Below, in pieces: positions 10,764-20,907 of a DNA stretch of 64,000 bases. The notes under the pieces are model-generated. The model was not told where the DNA came from and made no database searches. It saw only the letters and a program-made list of their open reading frames with translations. A program made the position numbers and the translations under genes. Origin of the DNA: Molossus alvarezi (taxonomy: Eukaryota > Chordata > Mammalia > Chiroptera > Molossidae); the NCBI GenBank assembly GCA_037176705.1, contig CM073891.1, positions 51,586,571 through 51,650,570 of the forward strand, read 5' to 3'. How positions within the stretch are numbered: position 1 is the first letter of the stretch; each line of letters begins with the position of its first letter.

Positions 10764-11020
10764 TTTTTTTTTTTTTTTTTTATCCTCACCGAGGACATTT
10801 TTCCGGTTCAGATAGAGTGGGAGGGAGCGAGAGGAAGGGAGAGAGAGAGAGAGAAACATCGACGTGAAAGGGACACATCGAGTGGCTGCCACCCACCTGC
10901 ACGACCAACCAGGGCCGGGGACAAACTGCAACCGAAGTACGTGCCCTTAGCGGGAACCGAACCCGGGTCTCTCCGGACCGCAGGCTGACGCTCTAACCGC
11001 TGAGCCAAACCGGCCAGGGC
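10764..11020 (-). mobile_element. Young Ves-type SINE inside L1 copy A
   Basis: A full-length copy with a long T-run, the tail motif and an intact tRNA-like head (aaaccggccagggc). It is flanked by a perfect TCTTTGAGTTTTCT duplication at 10,750-10,763 and 11,021-11,034. It interrupts L1 ORF2, so it post-dates that L1. Confidence 0.95.
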
Positions 11021-11612
11021 TCTTTGAGTTTTCTATCTCTTCCCGGTCCAGTTTTGGGGGACTACGTGTTTCTAGAAATTGGTCCTATTTGCTGAGATTG
11101 TCGAATCTGTTGCTGTATAATTGTTCATAATATTTGTTAACAACCCTTCGTATTTCTGTGGTGTCAGTTTTTATTTCTCCTCTTTCATTTCTGATTGTGT
11201 GTACTTGGGTTCTTTCTCTTTGTTTCTTGGTGAGTCTAGCTAAAGGTCCATCAATCTTGTTTATCTTTTCAAAGAACCAGCTCTTTGTTTCATTGATCCT
11301 TTGAGTTGTTTTTTTTTTTAGTCTCCATGTCATTTATCTCTGCTCTGATCTTTACTATTACCTTCCTTCTACTTGCTCTGGGGTTTTCTTTTTGTTTGCT
11401 TTCTAATTCTTTAAGTTGTGAGGTTACATAGTTTATTAGAAATTATTCTTGCTTCATGAAGTAGGCCTGTAGTGCTATTTACTTCTCTCTCAGAACTGCT
11501 TTCACTGCATCCCATAGATTTTGTTTTTGTATGTTCATTTTCATTGGTTTTCAGGAAGTTTTTAATTTTTTCCTTGATCTCCATGGTGACCCGTTCATTG
11601 TTCAATAACATG

Positions 11613-11849
11613 CTATTTAGCTTCATGTTTCCAATGTCTTTGCATGTTCTTGTTGCAACTGATTTCTAGTTGCATGCCATTGTGATGTGAGAAGATCCTT
11701 GATATAATTGCAAACATTTTGAACTGGTAGAGAGTTAGTTTGTGCCCTAACATGTGGTCTGTCTTTGAAACTGTCCCATGTGCACTTGAGAAGAATGTGA
11801 ATTTTTCAGTTTTGGGGTGTAACTCTCTGTAGAAATTTATTACATCCAT
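11613..11849 (-). pseudogene. L1 ORF2 fragment, endonuclease C-terminal part
   Basis: The frame reads FYRELHPKTEKFTFFSSAHG followed by KTDHMLGHK, the end of the apurinic-like endonuclease domain of L1 ORF2. The N-terminal half of the endonuclease is missing: the sequence passes directly into the end of ORF1 near 11,875. Confidence 0.85.
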
Positions 11850-12135
11850 AAATAAATAGGAGCCTAATGGGGGTTCATTTGTAGATGACCTGTTGCTTAT
11901 CTCTCGCTGCTTTTAGGATTCTCTCTTTATTTTTAATTTTGGGCACTTTGATTACTATGTGTCTTGGGGTGGGCCTGTTTTGGTTCTTCTTACTTGGGGC
12001 TCTCTATGCTTCTTGAAGGCCTTCTGCCTTCATAAAATTAGGGAAGATTTTAGTCACTATTTCTTCAGATATATTCTCTAACCCTTGCTCATTTTCTTAT
12101 TCTTTCGGGGCTCTTATGATGTGAATATTATTACA

Positions 12136-12429
12136 TTACAAGTTGTCCCACAGTTCTCTTAAGCTGTCTTTCTGTTTCTTAATTGTTATTACCTTTTGGT
12201 TTTCTGATTGGTTGATTTTTTCCACCCTGTCTTCTAATTCACTGATCCGGTCCTCCGCTGCCTCTACTCTGCTGTTTAGACCTTCTAATGTGTTCTTTAT
12301 TTCTGATATGTCATTCCTCATTTCTTCTTGGTGGTTTTTGATTTTTAATTGATTGATTTGCAACATTTCTGTGTCTTTTCTTATGGTGCTCATGTCCGTA
12401 CACATGCTGTTGACCTTCCTCAAGATCAT
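12136..12429 (-). pseudogene. L1 ORF1 N-terminal coiled-coil fragment
   Basis: A 97-codon open piece with the heptad-rich ORF1 coiled coil (IKNTLEGLNSRVEAAEDRI) and the LRELWDNL word that precedes the RNA-binding domain. The remainder of ORF1 (about 11,880-12,135; RPTPRHIVIKVPKIKNKERIL-like in pieces) is broken by stops. Confidence 0.9.
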
Positions 12430-13739
12430 GGCTCTGAATTCTAGTTCTGTTAAATTGCTTAACTACACCTCATTTATCTCATCTTCGGTAGAGGTCTCTT
12501 GTTCTCTCATTTGGACTTGTTTCTGTGTTTCACCATTTTGGCTCTCACAGTGGACTTTGGAGTCTGCCAAGTTTTCCCTGTGGGTGTTGTTTTTCTGCTG
12601 TTTGTGGCTCCCTCTCCTGGGTTTAGTTGAGGGAGGGAGGACCCACGTTAAACACCACTGTCAAGTCTTAACTTTTCTGGTTAGAGTTGCTAGCCCAGGA
12701 ATGGTACAGTTATCCTCTAGCTTTTTGCCTGGAGGCTATCATTAGTGGTTACTTGTTGAGCCTTGGCTTCTCAGTTGAATGAAAAACTCCCTCAGATGTT
12801 CAGCATAAGGAGATTTCCCGAGGGTGGGGCAGATGCTGGTTGTTAATGGGCCTCAATTTGCATTTCAGTGGCCACATGGAGGGTTTCAATCTTTGATGGA
12901 GGGGCCACCACCTCTCCCCAGAACCCTGGGAAGGAGTAAGATGACTACTGTCATGCATGGCCAAAACTGAGCAGAAGCTCTGAGCACCCTCCAAATCACG
13001 AGTGTCCCCACACAGTTCCAGTCCAGGTCACCCTCTCTCTGCTGAAACCCAAGGTGAGTGACTGCAGCTATTTTAGCATCTGTCCCTGCTCTGTGCTGTA
13101 AAGCTGCTTGGGAGTGTAACCCAAGGGCGCTGCTCTCAGCTGACAGCTTCTGTCTGTGGGCTCCCAGGCCCCCTCTTGCACCTCTGCAATCCTACCAGGA
13201 TTGAGTCAGTGTCCCTGGTTATATGATCCTCACAAGCTGCTTTTCTGTTGCTTTTTCTCGTTGATTTGTGTTTATTTTCATTGTCATTCCAGTTTGGTCC
13301 TGGGAGACCATCTGTGTAGCTTCCATTCACTCTGCCGCCACTTTGTGGATCCCCACAAAATATTTTGTTAAGAGCTAGAAATATCTATCAAAATAATAAA
13401 AGTTAAAGATCAAAGAAGCAATGTGAAGTGGTTGCTTTTGCTCTAAACATATTTGTCAAACATGATTAAATAAAGCTGAAAAACTGAGTGGTAATTGTGG
13501 AAGCTCAAAGGACCACGGGTACCTACACACAATGGAATAACAACTGACTCCAAACACAGGAGGCTACTACATCCCCATACATAATGTAAGCAAGGAGCAT
13601 TTGGGCTGTACTCCTCACACTAATGATGCTATATATACATATAACTTACTAAGTGATCATCCTAATATATCTAGAACCCATTTGACACCATACACACTTA
13701 TTAGAATATTACCCTAAGTACTTAATTTTTCAAAAATTG

Positions 13740-13882
13740 ATTTGAGAGAGAGAAACATCGATTTGTTTCACTTATTTGTGCATCAATTGGTTGATTGTCT
13801 CCTGTGCCCTCACCAGGGATCAAACCTCCAACCTTGGTGTATGAGGATGACACTCCAATCAACTGAGCTATCCAGCCAGAAC
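13740..13882 (-). mobile_element. Short tRNA-derived SINE (second family)
   Basis: A shorter tRNA-like SINE than the Ves copies, with the word pattern cacttatttgtgcatcaattgg, ccctcaccagggatcaaacc and caactgagctatccagcc. A TAAGTACTT duplication flanks it (near 13,715 and 13,886). Similar copies lie at 16,383 and 43,105. Confidence 0.75.
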
Positions 13883-14320
13883 TGGTTAAGTACTTCTTAA
13901 AATAATTGTAACAGCAATTACATTTTTTTAAAAAAAGCTATCTCAAATGACCATTTTTGGGGTTAGAAGAGTTCACCTTTTTCCACCCCTCCCCATCATG
14001 AAAAGTCATGTAGTATTCTTCATGCAGATTCATATCACCGCATCTTGGCCACCAAGAGAATTCTTATATCCACATACTTACAAAATGAATTTGTGATGAG
14101 TAAGAGTGAGGTGCTGACATATGGGAATCAAAAGAAAGCCAGAGTGAAGAAGCATAATGATGGAGACCCGCAAAAACCATATTGGAGCAATTGTATCAGA
14201 AAACCAAGGCTATGAAACCCACCATGACTGAGTTCAGAATTTAGCTATGATATACCCAGGTCTGACATCTGTCAATCTCAGTTTGTGGTTACAAGCCCAT
14301 TGAGGTAAAAGAACCTTGAC

Positions 14321-14553
14321 TTTTTTTTTTTTTTTAGCAATTTAATTGTTTTTCTTTATTAACTTTAGAGAAAGGAAGGGAGAGGGAGAGAGAGACAGAA
14401 ACATCAATAAGAGAGAACATCGATTGGCTGCCTCCTGCATGCCCCCCACTGAGGATTTGGCCCACAACCTGGGCATGGGCCCTGACCCTAATTGAACCAG
14501 CCACCTGTTGGTGCATGGGTCAATGCTCCACCACTGGGCAACACCGGCTGGGA
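14321..14553 (-). mobile_element. Ves-related SINE
   Basis: T-run (14,321-14,335), a tttattaactttagagaaag end, a GAGA tract, an acatcgattggctgcctcctgcatgcccc core, and a tRNA-like head ending in ggcaacaccggctggg. It is a variant of the SINE family without the atcctcaggtgagg tail. Confidence 0.85.
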
Positions 14554-15292
14554 TTCTTAAGCAATTTAGATAGTTACAATGCCAGCAAAATTTTCTTATT
14601 ATCCCTTTTATTTTGAGATGATTAAATGTCACTACTATATTTAATTTATATCTTAAATTATAAAGTATGTCAGTGGACAGTGTCTAAGCTTACTGTCGGA
14701 ACATGGAATAGTCCAAACCACATGTTTTAGAAAGTGTCACAGAGGCTAATATAACATTGTTGTTGGTTTTTTCTTACTACATGCTAGATTGTGTAGGTGG
14801 AGAAACAATAATTGGTTTATCGTACCTGAGATCTTTGAAACTGATTTCAAAAGCTTAAGTGAACAAAAAGACCATGTGTTGTTTCCTGTGCATGGTTATG
14901 ATATCAAATATTATGAGACATTCCTAAGGAAATTTAATTTTCTTTTAAAATATGTATTTAAAATACACTTTAGAATATGTATTATACCTTCATGTATAGT
15001 AAAGGAATAATGGAAGACACAGGGACATCAGGGACTGTGAGCACTGGTTTTCGAGTCACAGAGGCCTGACTGGAATTCTGTCTCTGCCAGTAGTAGTTGT
15101 GTGACCTCAGGATAGTAGGGGGACTCTTCTGAGACTTTTGACTTACTCCTGAATTTTGGGACATATATCTGTTTTCTTTAGTAAAAGGTTTTCTTTAAAT
15201 ATATCTTGTTTTATTATAAGTTTTAGTTTAGTTATGATTTTCACTATTATCCTTATTGAATAATGTGCTAATTAAGAGAATGTAATTTTAAG

Positions 15293-15514
15293 AAAAATCT
15301 AAAAGCATGTTTAAATGAACCAATTTTGCTTTTTTGCCCCTAGTGGGAACTGAACCCTTGACTCTCTGGTCTGCAGGCCAGTGACCCAACCATTGAGCTG
15401 AACTGGCCAGGGCCAATTTTGCTTTTTGATAGTTCACAGCTGTTTTGACTTTGCCATTTGAAGTGGTAAAAACACAAAAGCAGACACAACTTTGGATGTA
15501 TGAAAGTCATAAAA
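15293..15514 (+). pseudogene. SLC25A40-like pseudogene: SLC25A40-like pseudogene, exon with Px(D/E)xxK carrier motif
   Basis: The 3' half (15,438-15,514) reads AVLTLPFEVVKTQKQTQLW..., the third-repeat mitochondrial carrier signature (P-x-[DE]-x-x-[KR]) in the form I recall from SLC25A40, and ends at a consensus GTAAGT donor. The 5' part is degraded: after a word resembling LYEP the frame hits TGA TAG (15,427-15,432), and a partial SINE (15,336-15,413) is inserted with a target-site duplication. SLC25A40 is a mitochondrial inner-membrane carrier associated with glutathione import. This copy cannot encode it. Introns are present, so it is not a retrocopy. Confidence 0.8.
15336..15413 (-). mobile_element. 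Partial Ves-type SINE (tRNA head only)
   Basis: It holds only the tRNA-related head (cccctagtgggaactgaacccttgac to gaactggccagggc). It is flanked by CAATTTTGCTTTTT copies at 15,321-15,334 and 15,414-15,427, so it is a bona fide insertion that ended early, not a later deletion. It interrupts a carrier pseudo-exon. Confidence 0.85.
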
Positions 15515-17295
15515 GTAAGTTAATTAATTTAAACCAATTTTGTGGTACCATAAACAAGGTTGTTTTTCTTTCCAGATACTAAGCTAAAAATATCTAAAAT
15601 AGGGATAAAATTTGTTTCCCTCTGCCTTACTCTTTAACTGAAACTAATATACTCTTAGCCTGGAATATCCAGGAAAAAATACTCTAAATCCAAACAAGAA
15701 ATTTAAGAAATCTTAAAGTCTGTATATTTTGCCTGCCATCAGTTAGGTCTCATCCCTGCTCTATGTAGAAGATTAAATTATGTAAGGTGGTTTTTTCCCC
15801 AAATAAATTTGGACAAATCAGGGTGAAGGATAATAAATTACTGAGAAACCTTTATCTCTTAGTGCATTTTGTTTCATTAGTATACTTTTACAATATTTCT
15901 GTTTATTGTTAGCTTCCCTTTTTTAACTGTGTTTTTGTCTACCTATTATATCACCTCTTTTTACCTCCTTATAACCTATCATTTCTTCTGAAACCAAAGT
16001 GTACTCTTGGTTGGGTCCACCAGATCCATTCTGTCAATATCATGTGTAGAAAGTATAACAAACCCATTGGAAATTATCCATTACAAAATTGTGTCATATA
16101 AGCCTTGTGATAAGCCTAGTATATTGTAAATAAATTGTTTTAATGCACCAGAATAATACCTTGCATACAAAATAAACTAGGTATTGTAATGTTAAAAGAA
16201 ACCTTGTGACAGACCTTTGAAAATAAGTCTGATGATTATTAGTGACAACTTTGTCCATAACTTACCAAAGTCTAGTCTCCTCCTGTCGTCCCCGTTTTAG
16301 GTGCAAGCTTCCAGCTACCTAAGCCCTATCATCATTCATTCATTCATTCATTCACTCATTCGTTCATTCATTCATTCATTTGTTTTAGAGAGAGACAGAC
16401 ATAGACAAACTGGCATCTATGTTGCTCCACTTATTTATGCATTCATTTGGCTGCTGCTTCTATGTGCCCTGACCCGGGATCAAACCTGCAACCTTGGCAT
16501 ATTGGGACAACACTCTAACCAACTGAGCTACCTGGCCAGGGCTTCATTCATAAGCTTTATGTTTGAACCTCAGTGATATCTATTTCTTTAGATAGAAAAA
16601 AATAGAAGAAAAATAGAATTTATTTTTAGATAGAAAAAAAATAGAAATTATTTTTTTCTATTTTGTTTCTATTTTTCAGGAGTTGAACGGTTTCAAATAA
16701 GGGGGATGTTACTTGTTAGTTAAAGGATAAATCTGCCCTTTGGAGGAGACTGGATTCATATAATTTATTTCAAGACTAGAACATCTACTCAGAAAGGTTA
16801 ATAAAGCAGGACCTTACTAGGGAGAATGAGCTCTTTTCCTCAAAACCTCTTTTTAGAAAAATAATTTTTTAAAAATGTTTTTAATAAAAATGTTATAAAA
16901 ATTGGTTATCATGACTTCTCTTTTGCTTTGGAAACTCCGTGGATATTTCTATACATCTTTAAAGATTCTCATTATGAACCTTTCTAAGATGTGGAAAATA
17001 GTATAAAGGATACCTACTACCGAGCTTACGAAACATTATCAGTTCAAGAGAAGTCTTCTATACATTCCCCCTTGATTGCATCTAGTTCTATACACCTTTA
17101 AACTTATAGCCTTTTTCTAATGTTTTTTTAATGAACCCAACTCTTGCAAATTAGATTTAAAGTAACTTTTTGGATAAACTTGTGCTCTTATTATATTGAA
17201 ATGATATACACCCAAACACCATACACTATCATATGTGTATTATCTGTATTAGAAATTCAATGGTCATTTATAATATCACTGTTTTTAACATTTAG
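15515..17295. other. Pseudogene intron with short SINE and simple repeats
   Basis: The intron between two carrier pseudo-exons. It holds a (CATT)n run at about 16,334-16,382, a short SINE, and A/T-rich tandem-like words at about 16,590-16,670. No extra exon is seen. Confidence 0.45.
16383..16542 (-). mobile_element. Short tRNA-derived SINE (second family)
   Basis: The same short family as 13,740-13,882: cacttatttatgcattcatttgg, ccctgacccgggatcaaacc, then caactgagctacctggccagggc. It abuts a (CATT)n run on its left and a TTCATTCAT word on its right. Confidence 0.8.
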
Positions 17296-17631
17296 TTTTA
17301 TGCCTTCGCATATGTCAACCTGGGCTGTAATGAAGAACATTGTTGCCCTGGCCAGTGTGGCTCCATGGTTTGAGTGTCAGCCCAAGGACCAAAGAGTCGT
17401 GGATCCGATTCCGATCAAGGGCATGTACCTCGGTTGTGGTTCAGTCCCGGCCCTGGTCAAGGTCGTATGGGAGGCAGCCAGTCAGTGTGTTTCACTCACA
17501 TTGATGTTTCTCTCTCTCTATTTCTCCCTCCCACTCTGTCTGAAAATAAATGTAAAAATATCCTCAGGTGAGGATTCAAGACAAAAGGACATTGTTACCA
17601 AGAATGGGTTTTCTGGATTATTTATGGTTAA
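17296..17631 (+). pseudogene. SLC25A40-like pseudogene: SLC25A40-like pseudogene, penultimate exon split by a SINE
   Basis: After the acceptor tttttaacatttag the frame reads HMSTWAVMKNIVA, then a Ves SINE (17,345-17,586) interrupts, and coding resumes as TKNGFSGLF at 17,597-17,626. This matches the penultimate segment of SLC25A40 as I recall it (MSTWIIMKNIVAKNGFSGLF). The duplicated target (GAACATTGTT and GGACATTGTT) shows the SINE landed in an existing exon. The downstream donor is not a clean GT-consensus. Confidence 0.85.
17345..17586 (+). mobile_element. Ves-type SINE inserted in a carrier exon
   Basis: A full-length + strand copy from gccctggccagtgtggct to tcctcaggtgaggattcaagacaaaa. 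The duplication GAACATTGTT/GGACATTGTT at 17,335-17,344 and 17,587-17,596 brackets it. It adds about 240 bases in the middle of the carrier exon. Confidence 0.95.
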
Positions 17632-18008
17632 AAATATTTGCTTTAACAAAATGGTAGAATAAAAGTATTACTTATGCTTTCAAATCTGTCCTTCCTAAAT
17701 TACCTTTTCAGCAGGACTTTATTGAAAATAATTCACATTTATGATTTCTTACTAAACATTTTTTTTGTATAAGTTTAAAAATGTTAAATGACAGATTTAC
17801 TATCAATAAGATAAATCTTTTATATAAAGTTACATGGAGTTTAATCGAGGCAGTTGGGAGTAAGTTTGTCTGGTTCTTAGGTACCAATTTATGGCAGTAT
17901 TTGATATGTCACTTCATTTAATTTGATCACTATCAGAATGTAACCAAATCAATAAATTTCCAAAAATAAGGAAAAAAATTGTTCTGGTGTTTTCTGTTCT
18001 CTTCGCAG

Positions 18009-18121
18009 GCCTGATTCCCCATTTAATTAAAATTGCTCCTGCTTGTACCATTATGATCAGTACATACAAATTTGGAGAGGATTTTTTTCAGAAACAGAGC
18101 ACTTGAAGAAAGCAATACTAG
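18009..18121 (+). pseudogene. SLC25A40-like pseudogene: SLC25A40-like pseudogene, last exon
   Basis: The acceptor ttttctgttctcttcgcag is followed by [19 protein letters not shown] and a FGEDFFQKQ tail, the C-terminal transmembrane segment of SLC25A40 in my recollection. A TGA at 18,104-18,106 stands where the normal gene has an arginine codon (a CGA to TGA change would do it). Four codons later the ordinary-looking stop TAG (18,119-18,121) is still present. Confidence 0.85.
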
Positions 18122-18829
18122 TGTTGCTGTTTCAACTTGAAATAACCATGGCTAAGTAATAAGATGGAGACTCTTAGGCAAGAACCTTTATTTTATTTTA
18201 TCGTACAATGACTTGTATCTTTCTTGCTGATAATTTAAATGAATAGAAATTTCTACCTTGACTCTAAATAATGACATTTATTTTAAAATAAATTGTGTTA
18301 AAGGTGAAAGATTTATATGATCTGAAGAGAAACTGCAAAAGACATTTCAGAAATCACAACCATTGAGCATTTTTACAAAGAAAAATGATTCCTTTGCACT
18401 GGAAGCAATAATGTCTTGAGAGTTTGCTATTAAAGAACTAGTATTATAGACTGTTTTTGCAAGAGAGGGGTTTACTGATTGTATTAAATGATCACTAAGG
18501 TCAAACTTGGGTGTACAGTAGAAATCAACATTGTATTAGACCAGTAAAGATAATGTTTAGCACCAGAAGATCCTCTGGTTTCAGCCATGTATTTCATGTG
18601 TGACTGGAGTTTTCTAGGTCATTCTATTGGCTTGATATTATTAATACAACATCAGTTACAAAATTTCCCTCGGTGGTATGTATCTCACGTTAGTATGCTA
18701 GGACAAGAGACTAAACAGGCAGATTTCTTGAAGAAAGAGCTTTTGTCACTGTGGAACAATTTCTAAATAATTTAGCTTATGACTATAGGAATGAATAAAA
18801 AGACTGTGGCAAAACAAGAAATGATCATC
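18122..18829. other. AT-rich intergenic sequence, no gene seen
   Basis: The sequence between the carrier pseudogene and L1 copy B. No splice-flanked reading frame or recognisable repeat was identified. Confidence 0.4.
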
Positions 18830-19440
18830 TTTGGTTTTTATTATTGATAGTATTACAGATATCTCCCTATTTCCCCCATTGAGCCTCTCCTTCCCGCTCC
18901 CAACCCCCTTCTGTCCTCCCCAGCCTTTTGTCCCTGTCGAATGGTTGTACATATATGCATATAAGTTTTTTGGTTTATCTCTTCTCTTCCCTCCCAACCG
19001 CACATCCCTCTGAGGTTTGTCAGTGTGTTCTCTACTTCCATGCTTCTGGATCTCTTTGGGTCCATAGCTTACTTTGTTCATTATGTTTCACAATTAAGTG
19101 AGATCATGGGATCTTTGTATTCCTCTGATCGGCTTATTTCGCTTAGCATAATTCTCTCCAGGTCCTTCCATGTCATCTCAAAGGGTAAGAGCTTGCATTC
19201 TTACAGCTGCATGGTATCACATTGTGTATATGTACCACAGCCTTTTTTATCCACTCACCTATTGATGGACACTTGTGCTGTTTCCACATTTAGCAATTGT
19301 AAATAGTGCTGCTATGAACATAGGTGTGCATATATTCTTTCTGATTGGTGTTTCAGGCTTCTTAGAGTATATTCCTAGAAGTGATATCACTGGGTCAAAT
19401 GACAGATCTATTTTAAATTTTTTGAAGAAACACCATGTTG

Positions 19441-19821
19441 TTATCCATAGTGGCTGCACCAGTCTGCATTCCCACTAGCAGTGTACTTGGGTCCCCTTTT
19501 CTCCACACCCTCCCCAGAACTTGCTGTTTGATATTTGCTGATGGCAGCCATTCTGACAGGTATGAGGTGATACCTCACAGTCATTTTAATTTTTATCTTT
19601 CTGATGATTAGTGATATTGAGCATTTTTTCATATGTCTCTTGGCGATTTGTATGTCCGGCTTGAAGAGGTGTTTATTTAGGTCCTCTGCCCATTTTTTAA
19701 GTGGATTCTTTGTCTTCCTTTTGTTGATTTGTATGAGTACTTTATATATTTTGGAAATTAACCCCTTATCTGATGTATTGTTGGCAACTATGCTCCCCCA
19801 TATAGTGGGTTCCCTTTCCAT
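19441..19821 (-). pseudogene. L1 ORF2 C-terminal fragment
   Basis: A 126-codon open piece with [20 protein letters not shown] and [22 protein letters not shown], typical of the ORF2 C-terminal segment, and the cysteine-containing end (GNADWCSHYG). It belongs to L1 copy B. Confidence 0.9.
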
Positions 19822-19842
19822 TTTGATGCATTTTTCTTTCTT

Positions 19843-20092
19843 GTTTTAATTTTTTATACTCACCCAAGGACATTTATGCAGTTTATCTTCAGACAGAGTG
19901 GAAGGGAGAGAGGGAGGAAGATGGAGAGAGAAACATCGATGCCAGAGAGATACATCGAGTGATTGCCACCCACAAGTGTCCAACTGGGGCCAGGGACTAA
20001 CCTCAACAGAGTATGTGCCCTTAGTGGGAACTGAACCAGGATTCTGATTTGTGGCCCCCGATGCTCCAACTGCTGAGCCAAACTGGCCATGG
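19843..20092 (-). mobile_element. Ves-type SINE inside L1 copy B
   Basis: Tail motif (actcacccaaggacattta), GA tract, acatcgatgccagagagatacatcgagtg core and a head ending in aactggccatgg. TGATGC words with similar following T-rich sequence flank it (about 19,824 and 20,093), consistent with a duplication of an L1 site. Confidence 0.9.
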
Positions 20093-20506
20093 TGATGCTT
20101 GTTTCTTTGGCTGCACAGAAGCTTTTTAGTTTGATGGAATCCATGTATTAATATTTCCTTTGTTTCTCTTGCCTTAGGTGTTGTATCAGTAAAAATTCTG
20201 TTACATGTGATTTCTCAATTTTTGTGGCCTACATTTTCTTCTAGGATTTTTATGGGTTCGTGAGTAACATTTAAACCTTCCCTCTATTTTTTAGTTTATT
20301 CTTGTGTATGGTGTAAGTTGGAGGTTAGTTTCATTGTTTTGCATGTAGCTGTCAAGTTTCCCAACAGCATTTATTAAAGAGGCTCTCTTTACTCCACTGT
20401 ATGGTCTTTCCACCTTTGTCAAATATTATTGAGCATAATATCTTGAGTCATTTTCTGCATTTTCTGTTCTGTTCCATTGATCTATATGCCGGTTCTTGTG
20501 CCAGTA

Positions 20507-20907
20507 TAACTCCATTCTGACCCTCAGTTACTGCATGAACACACCCTGGCAGACTCTCTTGTAAACACAGGGGCCTTGAGAAACACAAAGAAAACTTTAA
20601 GATAAGGGGTTAATGATGGCCTTGGAAACTCAGAGGAACCATGAGAAAAAAGACATTGATGGTTGCCCTGACCTCTAGCAAACTCCTCTCTCCCCCTTCT
20701 CTGTATCAGCCCCCCTTAATGTTGCCAAAAGCAGCACCAAAAGAATGTAGTTGTTTTTTTTCCCCCTGTAGTTTATGCCTTTAAAAGCGGGCAACAAAGA
20801 AGGCTCAGGACTGGGATTTTGGAGATCCCCCAGCCTGCCAGTGTAATAAAGTGCTCCTCTACACTTCAGCTGTGCCTCTCTGGTTATCTTGCTGACACCT
20901 CACAACA
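20507..20907 (+). mobile_element. Solo LTR of an endogenous retrovirus, class I-like
   Basis: A roughly 400-bp insertion in L1 copy B. It ends ...CTCACAACA and is bracketed by CCAGTA at 20,501-20,506 and 20,908-20,913 (4-6 bp duplication; exact ends uncertain). It has a TTTAAAAG box (about 20,780), an AATAAA at 20,845-20,850 and a C/T-rich end, all in + orientation, as in gammaretrovirus-like LTRs. No internal retroviral sequence is present. Confidence 0.75.

Larger units (their letters stand above)
8035..13360 (-). mobile_element. L1 (LINE-1) copy A, 5' end retained, internally deleted
   Basis: Read on the minus strand from right to left: a 5' UTR-like segment (about 12,430-13,360), ORF1 (about 11,880-12,430) and ORF2 pieces down to about 8,035. 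ORF1 shows its coiled coil (SRVEAAEDRISELEDRVEKI) and an RNA-binding part. ORF2 shows an endonuclease piece, reverse-transcriptase motifs and the FADDMILY box. ORF1's end is fused to mid-endonuclease near 11,875, and about 620 bases of the ORF2 C-terminal region are missing near 8,665. Many stops and frameshifts make it inactive. A SINE and a solo LTR interrupt it. Confidence 0.95.
13361..15292. other. AT-rich sequence, SINEs only
   Basis: Apart from the two SINEs listed separately and a MIR-like word run near 15,030-15,125 (+), I find nothing gene-like. Upstream exons of the mitochondrial-carrier copy might be expected here, but I could not identify any. Confidence 0.4.
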
